A stretch of DNA of 64,000 nucleotides. Source: Asticcacaulis endophyticus. Lineage in GTDB: Bacteria; Pseudomonadota; Alphaproteobacteria; Caulobacterales; Caulobacteraceae. The stretch is from positions 329,482 through 393,481 of the forward strand of contig NZ_BMZB01000002.1 of the NCBI RefSeq assembly GCF_014652575.1, in the 5' to 3' direction. Shown here in pieces: positions 34,975 through 44,084 of the stretch (positions within the stretch are counted from its first letter, which is position 1; each line of letters opens with the position of its first letter). A program made the translations under genes and the position numbers. The notes beneath the pieces were generated by a model. It was not told where the DNA came from. It saw nothing but the letters and a program-made list of their open reading frames with translations, and ran no database searches.

Positions 34975-36477
34975 TTAGCGGCTGACCGTCAGCAGCACCG
35001 CACCATGAGCGGGCAGGGTGTAACTATAGGCAGCGCTGGCTTTGGCGTCCTTATGGGCCCAGACATCGCGCACTTTAACCGCATCACTAAGGCCGATTTC
35101 CGCCCAGTTGCCGTTGACCGTGACGGGGGTATCCGCGCGGTTAAACAGGCCGACCGCCGTGGAGCCATCGCTCAGTTTTTTGGTCCAGATTTCGGTGGTG
35201 CCGTTCTTTTTGACCGGCAGGCCCTGAACGCCGGCGACATCCTGATCGATGGCGATGACCTCACGGTTTGTCAAAAGCTCGATCGTTTCAGGCGTCATGG
35301 TGCGCACATCATTGCCGAGCAACAGCGGGGCGGCCATCAGCGCCCACAGCGACATGTGGGTTTTGTACTCATCATGGCTCATGCCGCCATTGCCGACCTC
35401 CAGCATGTCCGGGTCGTTCCAGCCGTTGGGGCCGGTGTGGTTGGGCACGCCATTGGCGTCAAAGCCGATCCACGACATGCGGGCATAGGTGTCTTCGATA
35501 TCGCTGGTCGTGCGCCACAGGTGCCCGCCGACATCGCGCCCCCATGAGCCGACATCGAAACGGCCGTACTGGCACAGGCTGAAGACGATATCGCGGCCGG
35601 TGGCGGCCAGAGCCTCACCCATCTGCTGATAGGTGGCGTAGACGGTTTCCTTGGTGTGGTAGAACGCTTCGCCCGAACATAGGTCGTATTTCAGGTAGTC
35701 CATGCCCCAGGCGGCAAAGATCCTGGCGTCCTGCTCGACATGGCCATAAGAGCCTTCAAAGCCGCCGCAGGTCTTTGGCCCTTGCGAACTGTAGATGCCG
35801 ATCTTCAGGCCTTTGGAATGGACATAATCGGCCAGGGCCTTCATGTCGGGGAACTTTTCATTGGGTTGCAGCACGCCGTTTTGGTCGCGCTTGCCTTGCC
35901 AGCCGTCGTCGATATTGACGTAGATATAGCCTGCGTCGCGCAGACCCGATGCCACCATAGCATCGGCGATTTCGCGCACGGTTTTGTCGTCAATGGCTGT
36001 GGCGAACTTGTTCCACGAATTCCAGCCCATCGGCGGTTTGGCGGCCAGATTTTTCTGCGGCACGACGCGGTGCGGCGGCAGGGGATAGGACGGGAAATCG
36101 AGCGCCTTTAATTCTGCTGCGGTGCCTTTGTGGGCAGTGATATCAAAGTCCTGATACCACAACTTACCTGTCATGCGCACGGCCTCGCCGTCGGCGGCGA
36201 TCGTGATGTCTGTGGGGGTGATTTTCGGATTGCCGTTATAAATTTTGAACTTGAGCACATCACCGTCGGCGCGCAGGTCTTTCATGGGCAGGTCGCCGTA
36301 CCAGCGCGAGGTGATGGTGCCGGAAAGTTTGCCTGCGTCATCCGAAACCTTGACGCGGGTGAAGTCAGGATACTCAGGCGAACTGTCGAAAACCCACGCG
36401 CCGGTCGGCGGGGCGGCGATAGCGGTGGTCGACAATAATGTGCTTATCACAAAGGTCGCAGTCGTCAGGCGGCGCAT
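34975..36477 (-). CDS. GH27 alpha-galactosidase-like enzyme
   Basis: This is a 500-residue secreted enzyme (signal TATFVISTLLSTTAIAAP) with an N-terminal beta-rich domain (residues 25-140). The GH27 barrel starts KPPMGWNSWNKFATAI. The nucleophile is Asp265 in YLKYDLCSGE and the acid/base Asp357 in WNDPDMLEVG. A C-terminal beta domain ends the protein. GH27 enzymes remove alpha-galactose or, in some members, beta-L-arabinopyranose, both found on arabinogalactan proteins. It is divergent from the GH97 gene with operator site 5 between them. Confidence 0.92.
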   Translation of the reverse strand: MRRLTTATFVISTLLSTTAIAAPPTGAWVFDSSPEYPDFTRVKVSDDAGKLSGTITSRWYGDLPMKDLRADGDVLKFKIYNGNPKITPTDITIAADGEAVRMTGKLWYQDFDITAHKGTAAELKALDFPSYPLPPHRVVPQKNLAAKPPMGWNSWNKFATAIDDKTVREIADAMVASGLRDAGYIYVNIDDGWQGKRDQNGVLQPNEKFPDMKALADYVHSKGLKIGIYSSQGPKTCGGFEGSYGHVEQDARIFAAWGMDYLKYDLCSGEAFYHTKETVYATYQQMGEALAATGRDIVFSLCQYGRFDVGSWGRDVGGHLWRTTSDIEDTYARMSWIGFDANGVPNHTGPNGWNDPDMLEVGNGGMSHDEYKTHMSLWALMAAPLLLGNDVRTMTPETIELLTNREVIAIDQDVAGVQGLPVKKNGTTEIWTKKLSDGSTAVGLFNRADTPVTVNGNWAEIGLSDAVKVRDVWAHKDAKASAAYSYTLPAHGAVLLTVSR

Positions 36478-36511
36478 CCGGTTTCCTTTAAGTGCTTTAC
36501 AGATATGTATC

Positions 36512-36524
36512 GTATACAGTATTC
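36512..36524. promoter_or_regulatory. GntR-type operator, site 5 (GH27/GH97)
   Basis: GTATA-CAG-TATTC lies between the divergent GH27 and GH97 genes, 35 and 38 bases from their starts. It matches the island-wide operator with two mismatches in the right arm. Confidence 0.65.
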
Positions 36525-36561
36525 ATATTTTGAATTGTCCGTCTATTGAAAAAGGCTCGCC

Positions 36562-38544
36562 ATGCTCCGCTCATTATTACCGCTCATGCTCGTGACCGTG
36601 GCGGGTGCAGCGTCAGCCGAAATCTATACCGCCGCTTCGCCGGACGGGCAGGTGGTGGTGACGCTCGATAAATCAGGCGCTGAACTGCCGACATGGCGTG
36701 TCGCTTACAAAGGCCAGCCGGTGATAGCACCTTCGGCGACGGGCCTGCGCACGGATGTGGCGGGCTTTGGGCTTAAGGGCTTCAAGGCGCCGAAGGTTGC
36801 CACACGCACGGTCAATGAAACCTACAACATCGTGGTGGGGAAGGCCAAATCCGCCCCGGATCATTTTAACGAGACGACCCTGACCTTTGAAGAGATTGAG
36901 GGCGGGCGTAAGATGGCGATCGTCGTGCGCGCCTATGATAACGGGGCGGCGGTGCGTTATGTCCTGCCCAATCAGCCGGGCTTTGAAAGTTTTGGGATTT
37001 TGGGCGAAAAGACCGAATTTGCTTTCCCCAAGGATTATGACTGCTGGGGTCTGAATCTCGGTAAATTCCACAATGCCCACGAAGGTGAATTCGATGCGGT
37101 CAAGGCGTCTCTGATCCGCGACCATTACCTGCTCGATTCGCCGCTGGTCTGTAAGACCGGCACCGGTGAGACCGCGTTTGCGCTGGCTGAATCCGACGTG
37201 AAGCACTATCCGGCGGCTTTTTATAACCGCAAAGGCGACAATGGCTTAGGCGTCTCGGTCAAGCTGCCGCCGCGTCTGGACAGCGATTCGATTAAGCCCT
37301 ACGTCGCCAAAATCACCCAGACCGAGTCTGACTTCAAAACCCCGTGGCGGGTGGTCATGATCGGCGACAACGCGCGCGCGTTGGTCGAGTCCAACCTGAT
37401 CGCGACGCTGGGGGAGCCGTCAAAGATTGCCGACACGAGTTGGATCAAGGGCGGCAAGAGCGCCTGGGACTGGTGGAACGGCTTTAATGCGCCGGTCAAA
37501 AACCCCGGCATTAATACCGAGACCTATCTGGCCTATATCGATTTCGCCAAAGAGATGGGGCTGGACTACATGCTGATCGACGAAGGCTGGTCGGTTGGAT
37601 CGTCAACCCGCCCTAAGCCCGGATCGGATGTCACCAAGGCGATCCCAGCCCTCGATATGCCCGCGATCCTCAAATATGCTAAGGATCGTAACGTCAAGAT
37701 CATGCTGTGGCTGCAATGGCAGCAACTGGACTGGCAGATGGATGAGGCGCTGGCGACCTATGAACAATGGGGCATTGCCGGCATCAAGATCGACTTCATG
37801 GACCGCTCCGATCAGGACATGGTCGATTATTATCATAAGGTGCTGTCCAAGGCCGCCAAGCATAAGCTGCTGGTCGATCTGCACGGGGCCTATGCGCCGA
37901 ACGGGCTGGTGCGGACCTATCCGAACTACATCACCCAGGAAGGTGTGCTGGGGGCGGAATATAATAAATGGACGACGCGTATCACCGCCACGCACAATGT
38001 GACCTTGCCCTATACCCGCATGATTCTGGGCCCGATCGACTATACGCCGGGCGGGTTTGCCCATCGCACGCCGGAAACCTTTGAGATCCAGATTGACCGT
38101 CCGATGACCATGACCACCCGCGGTCAGGCCGTGGCCATGTATGTGGTTTACGACAGTCCGTTGACCATGCTGTCTGACGCCCCGCAGGCCTATAAGAAGG
38201 CTAGTGGTGAGTGGGAAGACGGTGTTGATTTTATCAAATCCGTGCCGGTGACCTGGGATGAAACCCGCGTGCTGCAAGGCGATATCGGTCAGTTTATCGT
38301 CACCGCCCGCCGTAAAGGCGACACTTGGTACATTGGGGCCATGACCAATGAGCAGGGTCGCACTATCACTCTACCTCTGTCGTTCTTGAAGGGCGGCAAT
38401 TACGATGCCCGTCTGTGGCAGGACGGGGCCACGGTTTCGAGCCTTACCACCACGTCGCAAAAGACCACCGCATCGGACAGCCTGACCTTGACGCTGGCGC
38501 CCTCCGGCGGAGCGGTGGCCGTCATCGCACCAAGGATAAGATGA
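36562..38544 (+). CDS. GH97 glycosidase, retaining type
   Basis: This is a 660-residue secreted GH97 enzyme (signal LLPLMLVTVAGAASAE) with an N-terminal beta-sandwich (about residues 20-280), a catalytic barrel and a C-terminal beta domain. Asp411 in GIAGIKIDFMDRSDQD corresponds to the nucleophile of retaining GH97 members such as the Bacteroides alpha-galactosidase, and not to the inverting SusB type. Alpha-galactosidase or beta-L-arabinopyranosidase activity is therefore likelier than alpha-glucosidase. It is divergent from GH27 under operator site 5, suggesting the two act on the same glycan. Confidence 0.9.
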   Translation: MLRSLLPLMLVTVAGAASAEIYTAASPDGQVVVTLDKSGAELPTWRVAYKGQPVIAPSATGLRTDVAGFGLKGFKAPKVATRTVNETYNIVVGKAKSAPDHFNETTLTFEEIEGGRKMAIVVRAYDNGAAVRYVLPNQPGFESFGILGEKTEFAFPKDYDCWGLNLGKFHNAHEGEFDAVKASLIRDHYLLDSPLVCKTGTGETAFALAESDVKHYPAAFYNRKGDNGLGVSVKLPPRLDSDSIKPYVAKITQTESDFKTPWRVVMIGDNARALVESNLIATLGEPSKIADTSWIKGGKSAWDWWNGFNAPVKNPGINTETYLAYIDFAKEMGLDYMLIDEGWSVGSSTRPKPGSDVTKAIPALDMPAILKYAKDRNVKIMLWLQWQQLDWQMDEALATYEQWGIAGIKIDFMDRSDQDMVDYYHKVLSKAAKHKLLVDLHGAYAPNGLVRTYPNYITQEGVLGAEYNKWTTRITATHNVTLPYTRMILGPIDYTPGGFAHRTPETFEIQIDRPMTMTTRGQAVAMYVVYDSPLTMLSDAPQAYKKASGEWEDGVDFIKSVPVTWDETRVLQGDIGQFIVTARRKGDTWYIGAMTNEQGRTITLPLSFLKGGNYDARLWQDGATVSSLTTTSQKTTASDSLTLTLAPSGGAVAVIAPRIR

Positions 38545-38591
38545 AAAAAACCAAGTGATAACGCTGTCGTTATGAGTTTACGGTCTAAATC

Positions 38592-38634
38592 GTATAATTT
38601 ATATTTGACGCTATTGTCATATGGTGGTTACTAT
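38592..38634 (+). promoter_or_regulatory. Operator site 6 and promoter of the DUF5695-like gene
   Basis: GTATA-ATT-TATAT (38592-38604) abuts TTGACG (38605-38610), and TACTAT (38629-38634) follows after 18 bases as the -10. The arrangement copies that at 22943 and 28464. Confidence 0.65.
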
Positions 38635-38741
38635 CGAACCTAGTCGTCCGCGACTGTTGTAGATTTGTTTTGCGTATCCTCACTCCGGCACTGAAATCTC
38701 TGGTCCTCCCTGGTGCAGAGCATTTTGTCGGCAACTTTAGG

Positions 38742-38777
38742 CGTCTGCCGTGGAAGGACTGCGGCAGACGTTCTTTT
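38742..38777 (+). promoter_or_regulatory. Terminator-like hairpin in the leader
   Basis: CGTCTGCCG (38742-38750) pairs with CGGCAGACG (38762-38770), followed by TTCTTTTC. It sits about 100 bases downstream of the predicted promoter and 33 bases before the ATG, in the position of an attenuator. Together with site 6 it accounts for the 265-base gap between GH97 and this gene. Confidence 0.5.
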
Positions 38778-38809
38778 CGTCCTAAATACCCATTCGGAGA
38801 CTGACCCTA

Positions 38810-41584
38810 ATGACCCGCATCCCCGCCCCGCATTTAACGAGACGGACGAGCCTGATTTCATTAGCGGCCGCCGCGACGGCTGGCCCATCGCTGGCCCAAA
38901 GCGCACCCCATGCCCAAGGAAATTCATGGAACAGCCCGGATGCGAAGACCACGATCTTTGAAACGCCTGATTTTCTGATTTCATTACAAGATAGCTCTCA
39001 GACCCTCGTGTCGCTGGCGCCCAAGGGTGTCGCCGGTGGGTTTGATTTCGCCCCGTCGGGCAAGTTTACGCAGCGTCTTGCGGACGGTTGCTATCGTTTG
39101 GGCGATCTGGATCTGCGGGTGCGCTCAGAAGGCGACACCGCATGGAGCGATCATTCGACGGCCTTCAAGCGCGTGAAGGTCAAGGCCTTGCCTAAACCGA
39201 AAGGGGCACTTGCGTCCGCCGATATCACCGCGTCTCTGGGCGACAATCTGCCGCTGAAAGTTGTCCGTACCTGGGCCGTAGTCGGCGGCAAGCTGGTATT
39301 GCGCTTTACCCTGACCAATCCGACCTCAAAGACCGTCGAAGTCGGTGGCTTAGGGATTGCGATGGTGTTTGATAACATCATCACCGGTCGTCATCTGGAC
39401 GAAGCCCATGATGTGGCGTCGTTCTATGACCCTTATGTGGGTCTGAACGCGGGCTATTTGCAGGTCAACCGTTTGAACGGGCAGGGGCCGTCGCTGCTGG
39501 TGCTGCCGGACACCGATACCGCCAAATTTGAGCTTTATAAGCCGATCCTCAATGAGGTTGATGCCGACAAGAAGCTCAAAATCTATAATGATGCCGAGCG
39601 CCGCAACATGACGTTTGAAGGCTTCTATAGCTGGATGACCAATGCCAAGGGCTTTGCCGACACCGAATGGAAAGGTATCGAACAATGGAACACGCCGACC
39701 TCGCTGTTTATCAAGCCCGGTCAATCGACCACGGTGGCGGTCAAGTTCGTGCTGTCGCCGACCATCCGTGAGATCGAGCCGACCCTGATGAAGCATAACC
39801 GTCCGGTGGCCGTGGGCCTGCCGGGCTATGTGGTGCCGACCGATTTGCCCGCCGACCTGTTCCTCCATGCCCCGAAGCCCGTCAAGTCGCTGGCGGTTCA
39901 CCCGGCGGGTGCGCTTGAGGTCTCATCGGCCAGCACCGTCAAGGGCGGTTGGGTGAAGTATTCGGTGGCCGGTAAGGTTCTGGGCCGCGCCCGCATCGAC
40001 GTGACCTATGCTGATAACACCGTTCAGACCATCCACTACAAGGTCACCAAACCACAAGCCGAAGCCGTGGCCGATATGGGCCATTTCCTGACCACCAAGC
40101 AGTGGTATGAGAACCCGAACGATCCGTTCAAGCGTTCGCCGTCGATCATGATCTATGATCGCGATAAGAACGAGATCGTGCTTCAGGACAACCGCATCTG
40201 GATTTCCGGCCTGTCTGACGAAGGCGGGGCCGGGGCGTGGCTGGCGGCGATCATGAAGCAGCTTGATAACCCCAAGAAGGAAGAAGTCGCCAAGTTCGAG
40301 CGCTTCGCCAACACGACTTTGTGGGGCCAGATTCAGACACCTGACGGCCCTGATAAGTACGGCGTGCGCAAGTCGGTCATGTTCTATGACCCCGAAGGCA
40401 TGCCCGCAGGCACTTATGATTCGTCGATCAACTGGAAAGTCTGGTCGGCATGGGATCGCAAAGGGGCCGGGGATCTTGGCCGTTCCTACAACTACCCGCA
40501 CCCGGCAGCGGCGTGGTGGACGCTGTACCGGCTTGGGCGTTATCACACCGGCATGACGGCGGGCGAGACCTGGCAGACCTATCTGACGCGGGCGGCGGAA
40601 ACCACCAAGGCCATGATGACCAAGGCGCCGTACTATACCCAGTTCGGCCAGATGGAAGGCGATGTCTTCCTCTATATCCTGCTGGACTTGAAGCGCGAGA
40701 ACATGACCGAACTGGCCGGTGAGGTCGAAGCGCTGATGAAAAAGCGTGTCGAAATCTGGCAAAAGCTCAAATATCCGTTCGGCTCGGAAATGCCGTGGGA
40801 TTCAACCGGCCAAGCCGAAGTTTACATGTGGATGCGCTATTTCGGCCATCAGGATAAGGCCGATGTCACCCGCGAAGTGATCATGGCCTATGATCCGGCC
40901 ATTCCGCACTGGGGCTATAATGGCTCGGCGCGCCGGTTCTGGGACTTCCTCTATGCCGGTAAGCAGTCGCGGATTGAGCGGCAATTGCACCACTATGGCT
41001 CATCGCTTAATGCGGTGCCGTTGTTCGATGCCTTCCGGGAGACGCCGGATGATCTCTACATGCTGCGGGTCGCTTACGGCGGGCTGATGGGGTCGCTGAC
41101 CAATATCGACACCGAAGGCTTTGCGTCGGCGGCGTTCCATTCCTTCCCCGATGCCATGAAGTGGGACGCCATCAACGGCGACTACGGCATGAGCTTCTTT
41201 GGCCATGCGGTGACGACGGCGTCATACCTCGTCAACCATCCGACCTTTGGCTGGGCAGGCTTTGGCGGTGTGGTCACCCAATCGGGCTCGGTGGTAACGA
41301 TCGCCCCGAAAGACAGTGGTCGCCGGCGCGTATTCATCGCCCCTGCCGGTCTGTGGATCACGCTCGATGCCGGTAAGATCGCGTCGGTCGCCTTTGACAC
41401 CGCCACGGGCAAGGTCAGCGTCACGTTTGAAGCCGCCGATCAATATACGCCCAAGGCCTATGTCAACCTTGAGGCGACGGTCAAGGGTGCCAAGACTTAC
41501 ACCGCCAAGGCCGCCAAGGAACTTGGGGCCTATGCGGTCAAGCTGGGAACTGGAGCAACCACGATTGAGTTGCTCCCCGCGTAA
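38810..41584 (+). CDS. DUF5695-like secreted protein, putative glycoside hydrolase
   Basis: This is a 924-residue exported protein with a twin-arginine-like signal (LTRRTSLISLAAAATAGPSLA). The N-terminal half is beta-rich. The second half (from about residue 420) has helical aromatic segments such as HPAAAWWTLYRLGRYHTGM, YTQFGQMEGDVFLYILLDL and SEMPWDSTGQAEVYMWMRYFG, typical of an (alpha/alpha)6 barrel. From memory it matches DUF5695 proteins, which have no activity established that I know of. Acidic residues in GQMEGD and PWDSTGQAE are catalytic candidates. It has its own operator-controlled promoter inside the island, so a glycan substrate is likely. Confidence 0.65.
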   Translation: MTRIPAPHLTRRTSLISLAAAATAGPSLAQSAPHAQGNSWNSPDAKTTIFETPDFLISLQDSSQTLVSLAPKGVAGGFDFAPSGKFTQRLADGCYRLGDLDLRVRSEGDTAWSDHSTAFKRVKVKALPKPKGALASADITASLGDNLPLKVVRTWAVVGGKLVLRFTLTNPTSKTVEVGGLGIAMVFDNIITGRHLDEAHDVASFYDPYVGLNAGYLQVNRLNGQGPSLLVLPDTDTAKFELYKPILNEVDADKKLKIYNDAERRNMTFEGFYSWMTNAKGFADTEWKGIEQWNTPTSLFIKPGQSTTVAVKFVLSPTIREIEPTLMKHNRPVAVGLPGYVVPTDLPADLFLHAPKPVKSLAVHPAGALEVSSASTVKGGWVKYSVAGKVLGRARIDVTYADNTVQTIHYKVTKPQAEAVADMGHFLTTKQWYENPNDPFKRSPSIMIYDRDKNEIVLQDNRIWISGLSDEGGAGAWLAAIMKQLDNPKKEEVAKFERFANTTLWGQIQTPDGPDKYGVRKSVMFYDPEGMPAGTYDSSINWKVWSAWDRKGAGDLGRSYNYPHPAAAWWTLYRLGRYHTGMTAGETWQTYLTRAAETTKAMMTKAPYYTQFGQMEGDVFLYILLDLKRENMTELAGEVEALMKKRVEIWQKLKYPFGSEMPWDSTGQAEVYMWMRYFGHQDKADVTREVIMAYDPAIPHWGYNGSARRFWDFLYAGKQSRIERQLHHYGSSLNAVPLFDAFRETPDDLYMLRVAYGGLMGSLTNIDTEGFASAAFHSFPDAMKWDAINGDYGMSFFGHAVTTASYLVNHPTFGWAGFGGVVTQSGSVVTIAPKDSGRRRVFIAPAGLWITLDAGKIASVAFDTATGKVSVTFEAADQYTPKAYVNLEATVKGAKTYTAKAAKELGAYAVKLGTGATTIELLPA

Positions 41585-41591
41585 AAAATCT

Positions 41592-41627
41592 AAGGCCATG
41601 TCGCACATCCGCGGCATGGCCTTTTTT
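41592..41627 (+). terminator. Terminator of the DUF5695-like gene
   Basis: AAGGCCATG (41592-41600) pairs with CATGGCCTT (41615-41623), ending in six T residues. Confidence 0.9.
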
Positions 41628-41668
41628 CGTTCCAGGGGAATATGTTGCATTTGCAACAAGGTGTCGGA

Positions 41669-41697
41669 TTGACAGAGTTCAGTTTTCGGCACCTAAT
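41669..41697 (+). promoter_or_regulatory. Candidate promoter of the permease gene
   Basis: TTGACA (41669-41674) is followed after 17 bases by CCTAAT (41692-41697). A short hairpin GTTGC/GCAAC lies upstream at 41644-41657. No GTATA-type operator is seen here. Confidence 0.45.
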
Positions 41698-41731
41698 TTG
41701 AGTATCACAGTCAGTTCAAGGGGACTTCACA

Positions 41732-43138
41732 ATGGGATTATTCGGGCCGTTAAAGCCTCTGCATAGGGCAGAAGAAGATGGCAAGGCGCTCGCTAAGACG
41801 CTGAGCTGGCCGCACCTTATGGCGCTTGGGATCGGTGGCATCATCGGTACCGGCATTTATACGCTCACCGGCGTGGGCGCAGGCCTTGCCGGGCCGGGCG
41901 TGATTTTGTCGTTTGCGTTGTGCGGACTGGTCTGCGCGTGTGCGGCCCTTTGCTACACGGAAATGTCGACCATGATCCCGGCGGCGGGTTCGGCCTACAC
42001 CTACACCTATTCCGCCATCGGTGAGATCGCGGGCTGGGTCGTCGGCTGGGCGCTGATTCTCGAATACTCGCTGGCCTGTTCCAGTGTGGCGGTCGGCTGG
42101 TCGGCCCACCTTGTCGGGTTCCTGAATGAAACCATAGGATTGCAGTTACCGGCGGCGCTGATGAACGCACCGCACGCGGGCGGTCTGGTCAATCTGCCGG
42201 CAGTGTTGGTGTCTTTGTCGGTCATGGGGCTGCTGCTGGTGGGGGCGCGCGAAAGTGCCACCATCAATATCTTCCTGGTCATCATCAAGATCGTCGCTCT
42301 GGGTGCTTTTATAGTGCTGGGTCTGCCCGCCATTCAGGCCGGAAACTATGATCCGTTCGCGCCCTTTGGCTTTATTGGTCAGCAGATGGGTGGCGAAAAA
42401 GTCGGCATCATGGCGGCTGCCGCTATCGTATTCTTCGCTTTCTTTGGCTTTGACGCGGTCTCAACCTCGGCCGAAGAAGCCAAGAACCCCGGTCGTGACC
42501 TGACAGTTGGTATTCTGGGGTCGATGGGTGTCTCGACCCTGATCTACATGCTGGTCGCCGCCGTGGCTGTGGGGGTTGTTCCCTTCGCCGAAATCGCCAG
42601 TAGTGCCGAACCTTTGCCGCACATCCTGCGTGAGATCGGCTATACTACCGTGGCCGCGTTCGTGGGTGGGGCTGCGATTGTCGCCTTGCCATCGGTCATT
42701 CTGGTCATGATGTACGGCCAAAGCCGTATCTTCTTCGTTATGGCCCGCGATGGTCTGCTGCCGCCTGCCGTGGCTAAGGTCAACAAAAAGGGTTCACCCG
42801 CCCTGATTACCCTGATCACCGGCGTGTTTGTGGCGATCTTTGCGGGCTTTGTGCCGCTGAAAGAAATCGCCGCCCTGTCGAATGCCGGGACCCTGATTGC
42901 GTTTATCGCGGTGGCGCTGTCCATGATCATCCTGCGCAAGAAAATGCCGGACGTTACGCGCACATTCAAAGTGCCCGCCCATTTGCTGGTCGGTGGTGCG
43001 GCAATACTGGGCTGCGGGTTCATCTTCTACAGCCTGCCGGTTCAGAGCCAGTTGTTTACCTTCGTGTGGATGATTGCCGGACTGATCGTCTATTTCTCCT
43101 ATGGTCGTTGGAATAGCCGTCTGCGTAAAGGCACGTAA
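41732..43138 (+). CDS. APC family amino-acid permease
   Basis: This is a 468-residue inner-membrane transporter with about 12 hydrophobic helices, of the APC superfamily, cationic amino-acid transporter-like branch. The substrate-binding loop of helix 1 is GIGGIIGTGIYTLTGVGAG, and helix 6 shows AIVFFAFFGFDAVSTSAEEAKNP, both diagnostic. The start at 41732 follows AAGGGGAC. It lies between the glycoside hydrolase genes and the GntR/hydroxyproline genes, so uptake of hydroxyproline, proline or a released amino acid is plausible. The specificity cannot be read from sequence. Confidence 0.9.
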   Translation: MGLFGPLKPLHRAEEDGKALAKTLSWPHLMALGIGGIIGTGIYTLTGVGAGLAGPGVILSFALCGLVCACAALCYTEMSTMIPAAGSAYTYTYSAIGEIAGWVVGWALILEYSLACSSVAVGWSAHLVGFLNETIGLQLPAALMNAPHAGGLVNLPAVLVSLSVMGLLLVGARESATINIFLVIIKIVALGAFIVLGLPAIQAGNYDPFAPFGFIGQQMGGEKVGIMAAAAIVFFAFFGFDAVSTSAEEAKNPGRDLTVGILGSMGVSTLIYMLVAAVAVGVVPFAEIASSAEPLPHILREIGYTTVAAFVGGAAIVALPSVILVMMYGQSRIFFVMARDGLLPPAVAKVNKKGSPALITLITGVFVAIFAGFVPLKEIAALSNAGTLIAFIAVALSMIILRKKMPDVTRTFKVPAHLLVGGAAILGCGFIFYSLPVQSQLFTFVWMIAGLIVYFSYGRWNSRLRKGT

Positions 43139-43155
43139 GCGACAATCGGAATAAC

Positions 43156-43192
43156 AAAAAGGCCCCGGAAGATATCTTCCGGGGCCTTTTTT
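43156..43192. terminator. Bidirectional terminator, permease / GntR1
   Basis: A long perfect palindrome has arms AAAAAGGCCCCGGAAGAT and ATCTTCCGGGGCCTTTTT. Both flanks are A or T tracts, so it can end transcription from either side. Confidence 0.93.
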
Positions 43193-43210
43193 ATGCCATG
43201 CAGCCAAAAC

Positions 43211-43849
43211 TCAGTAGTGATCTTTAAGTTCTTCAAACGTCGCATGGATATGGTCATAGACCAGCCTTGCGACCTCATCGCCCTTGCCGGACATCCAGGC
43301 GTCATACATGATCTGATGTTCCTGGTGGGCGCGGTCTTCGCTGCCGGCGGCCACCAGATGCTCACAGACATTGCGCTCTGAGATCAGGTGCAGGCGTTCG
43401 ATAAAGTTGATCGTCACGGGCTTACGCACCGGCTGAATCAGCGACAGGTGGAACAGGCGGTTGCAGCGGCCGACATCACCCCGATCGGATTCGGCGGCAT
43501 GTTGCAGCCCGTTGAGGGCGGCGGTCACCGCCAGCCGATCTTCGGGCGTGGCGCGCACGGCGGCCATGGCGGCGGCTTGTGGTTCCATGGTCAGGCGCAG
43601 ACCATAGGCATCTTCGGCCTCTTCGAGCGACAGCGGCGAAACAAAGAAGCCGCGATTGGCTTCCAACACCACCAGTCCCTCGTTCTGGAGGCGGATCAGC
43701 GCTTCACGCACCGGGATTTTACTGACCCCCAGTTCCGCCGCGATGGCCTCCTGACGGATGGCGTCGTGCGGACTCAAAGTGCCGGACACCAGCCGGTTGC
43801 GCAAAAGACTATAGACCTGTTCGGAAACGGTCTGGACATGTATTCCCAT
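43211..43849 (-). CDS. GntR family regulator, FCD subfamily (GntR1)
   Basis: This is a 212-residue repressor-like protein. The winged helix (residues 1-75) contains the recognition region ELGVSKIPVREALIRLQNEG, and the C-terminal FCD ligand domain has the metal-type His and Asp residues around CNRLFHLSLIQP and HQEHQIMYDAW. It closely resembles GntR2 downstream of the epimerase gene, with almost identical recognition helices. An operator-like site (43907-43919) lies 58 bases before its start, so autoregulation is likely. Inferred role: control of the island in response to a hydroxyproline or sugar intermediate. Confidence 0.9.
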   Translation of the reverse strand: MGIHVQTVSEQVYSLLRNRLVSGTLSPHDAIRQEAIAAELGVSKIPVREALIRLQNEGLVVLEANRGFFVSPLSLEEAEDAYGLRLTMEPQAAAMAAVRATPEDRLAVTAALNGLQHAAESDRGDVGRCNRLFHLSLIQPVRKPVTINFIERLHLISERNVCEHLVAAGSEDRAHQEHQIMYDAWMSGKGDEVARLVYDHIHATFEELKDHY

Positions 43850-43906
43850 GATAGCACCACTGAATGATTACCAGCGCTTCCGGGGGCGTTCGTACCTGAT
43901 AGATTG

Positions 43907-43919
43907 TTATATCTTATAC
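43907..43919. promoter_or_regulatory. GntR-type operator, site 7 (GntR1)
   Basis: On the minus strand this reads GTATA-AGA-TATAA; flanking bases extend it to ATTGT and ACAAT arms (43903-43922). It is placed for autoregulation of GntR1. Confidence 0.6.
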
Positions 43920-43991
43920 AATCCATATATCCGAGATGTGGTGATTTTACGACGGATGACTGTAAATCCGCCTACACATATTGTTTCGTTA

Positions 43992-44028
43992 GAGCGTGTT
44001 CCGATCGGACACTTTTTGAAATGCGCTC
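43992..44028. repeat. Intergenic palindromic element
   Basis: GAGCG and CGCTC ends enclose a near-perfect palindrome around TCCGATCGGA (44000-44009). The whole resembles dispersed intergenic repeats of alphaproteobacteria that begin with TTAGAGC. It lies in the 235-base gap between the two GntR genes. Confidence 0.45.
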
Positions 44029-44033
44029 AAATC

Positions 44034-44060
44034 AAAAAAGCCGCAGGTGACTGCGGCTTT
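44034..44060 (-). terminator. Terminator of GntR2
   Basis: AAAGCCGCAG and CTGCGGCTTT form a 10-bp stem with a four-base loop; on the minus strand it ends in six T residues. It lies 24 bases after the GntR2 stop. Confidence 0.88.
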
Positions 44061-44084
44061 GTGACAAACGATTTTGGACTTAGA

